From NCBI RefSeq assembly GCF_026711005.1, contig NZ_JAPPVJ010000003.1:434001-498000 (forward strand): a stretch of 64,000 bases of DNA. Reading direction: 5' to 3'. The first letter of the stretch is position 1; every line of letters starts with the position of its first letter. The stretch comes from Sphingobacterium sp. UT-1RO-CII-1. GTDB taxonomy: Bacteria > Bacteroidota > Bacteroidia > Sphingobacteriales > Sphingobacteriaceae. Positions 63,772 to 64,000 of the stretch are shown here, piece after piece. Under the pieces are notes generated by a model. It saw only the letters and a program-made list of their open reading frames with translations, did no database searches and was not told the origin of the DNA. A program made the translations under genes and the position numbers.

Positions 63772-64000
63772 CTATTTTGCTAACCATGAGGTTGGATCTG
63801 TTGCTGTTTGCCCTTGGAACACACCAAAATTAACTACAGAGTATCCTGCATCAGGATCATCATCGGCAGTACCTATCTGCTGTCCTCGCGCTACTTTTTG
63901 CCCTTTCTTAACCGCCGAGCTTTTCAAATTTGAATACGATGTAAAGTACTCACCATGTTGAATAACAACTACACTTCCAATAACCTGCACTACATCTCCA
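63772..64000 (-). CDS. M23-family metallopeptidase, C-terminal end (runs off window)
   Basis: The frame is open to the window edge, giving 75 codons ending DPTSWLAK. The start is outside the window. VIGSVVVIQHGEYFTSYSNL is the end of the M23/LytM domain (the HxH-type block HGEYFTSY) and KSSAVKKGQKVARGQQIGTA follows, as in EnvC-type murein hydrolase activators. It acts on peptidoglycan or activates amidases. Confidence 0.85.
   Translation of the reverse strand, partial: GDVVQVIGSVVVIQHGEYFTSYSNLKSSAVKKGQKVARGQQIGTADDDPDAGYSVVNFGVFQGQTATDPTSWLAK

Overview
The window is AT-rich chromosomal DNA from a member of the Bacteroidota, most likely Sphingobacteriaceae (Sphingobacterium or Pedobacter relatives). 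Evidence: promoters of the TTTG / TAnnTTTG type, an atpB with a long secreted N-terminal extension, a type IX secretion sorting domain, the long insertion form of IspG, a ThuA / PQQ-dehydrogenase / cytochrome c fusion lipoprotein, and starts that lack Shine-Dalgarno motifs. The assignment rests on family resemblance only.

Layout. 1-6.5 kb: F0F1 ATP synthase genes on the minus strand (atpA cut by the window edge, then atpH, atpF, atpE, atpB and two small membrane proteins), headed by a PIF1-like helicase. 6.7-21.3 kb: housekeeping genes (cupin, topoisomerase IV subunit B, purU, an unrecognised 596-residue protein, an rRNA-type methyltransferase, an MlaFE-type lipid ABC transporter, ispG, kup, an amino acid permease). 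21.3-26.1 kb: unknown proteins, an 84-bp tandem repeat, an AraC regulator and a secreted sialidase-like protein.

26.1-36.9 kb: an accessory island that ends at the 3' end of tRNA-Pro(TGG). It holds remnants of two IS4-like transposases, an IS66 transposase end, the tail of a MobB-type relaxase, a dead AlbA-type regulator, a doxX-EVE-marR operon with a palindromic operator, and copies of the tRNA 3' end that look like old attachment sites. Its most interesting content is a bacteriocin-like peptide system. One minus-strand operon (31238 down to 26816) carries two 56-codon precursor peptides, a remnant of a third, two small two-helix membrane proteins (candidate immunity proteins), a multi-pass membrane protein, a membrane-anchored redoxin with a CxxC motif and a C39 peptidase ABC exporter. 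A second module (32421-31998) has a canonical double-glycine precursor and its own two-helix protein. Between the modules sits an XRE regulator whose reading frame is broken in a run of eight A residues.

37-64 kb: core genome again. rplS, pyrG, yidC, an acyl-CoA dehydrogenase, a small lipoprotein, purB, a NifU-like protein, a split transketolase, a sigma factor with an anti-sigma-like partner, a class III aminotransferase and an SGNH hydrolase precede the thrA-thrB-thrC operon. That operon has a Thr/Ile-rich leader peptide and an attenuator. The last part has an NlpC/P60 hydrolase, a PyrR-like phosphoribosyltransferase, a ThuA/PQQ/cytochrome fusion, a LysM lytic transglycosylase, tatA and the end of an M23 peptidase.
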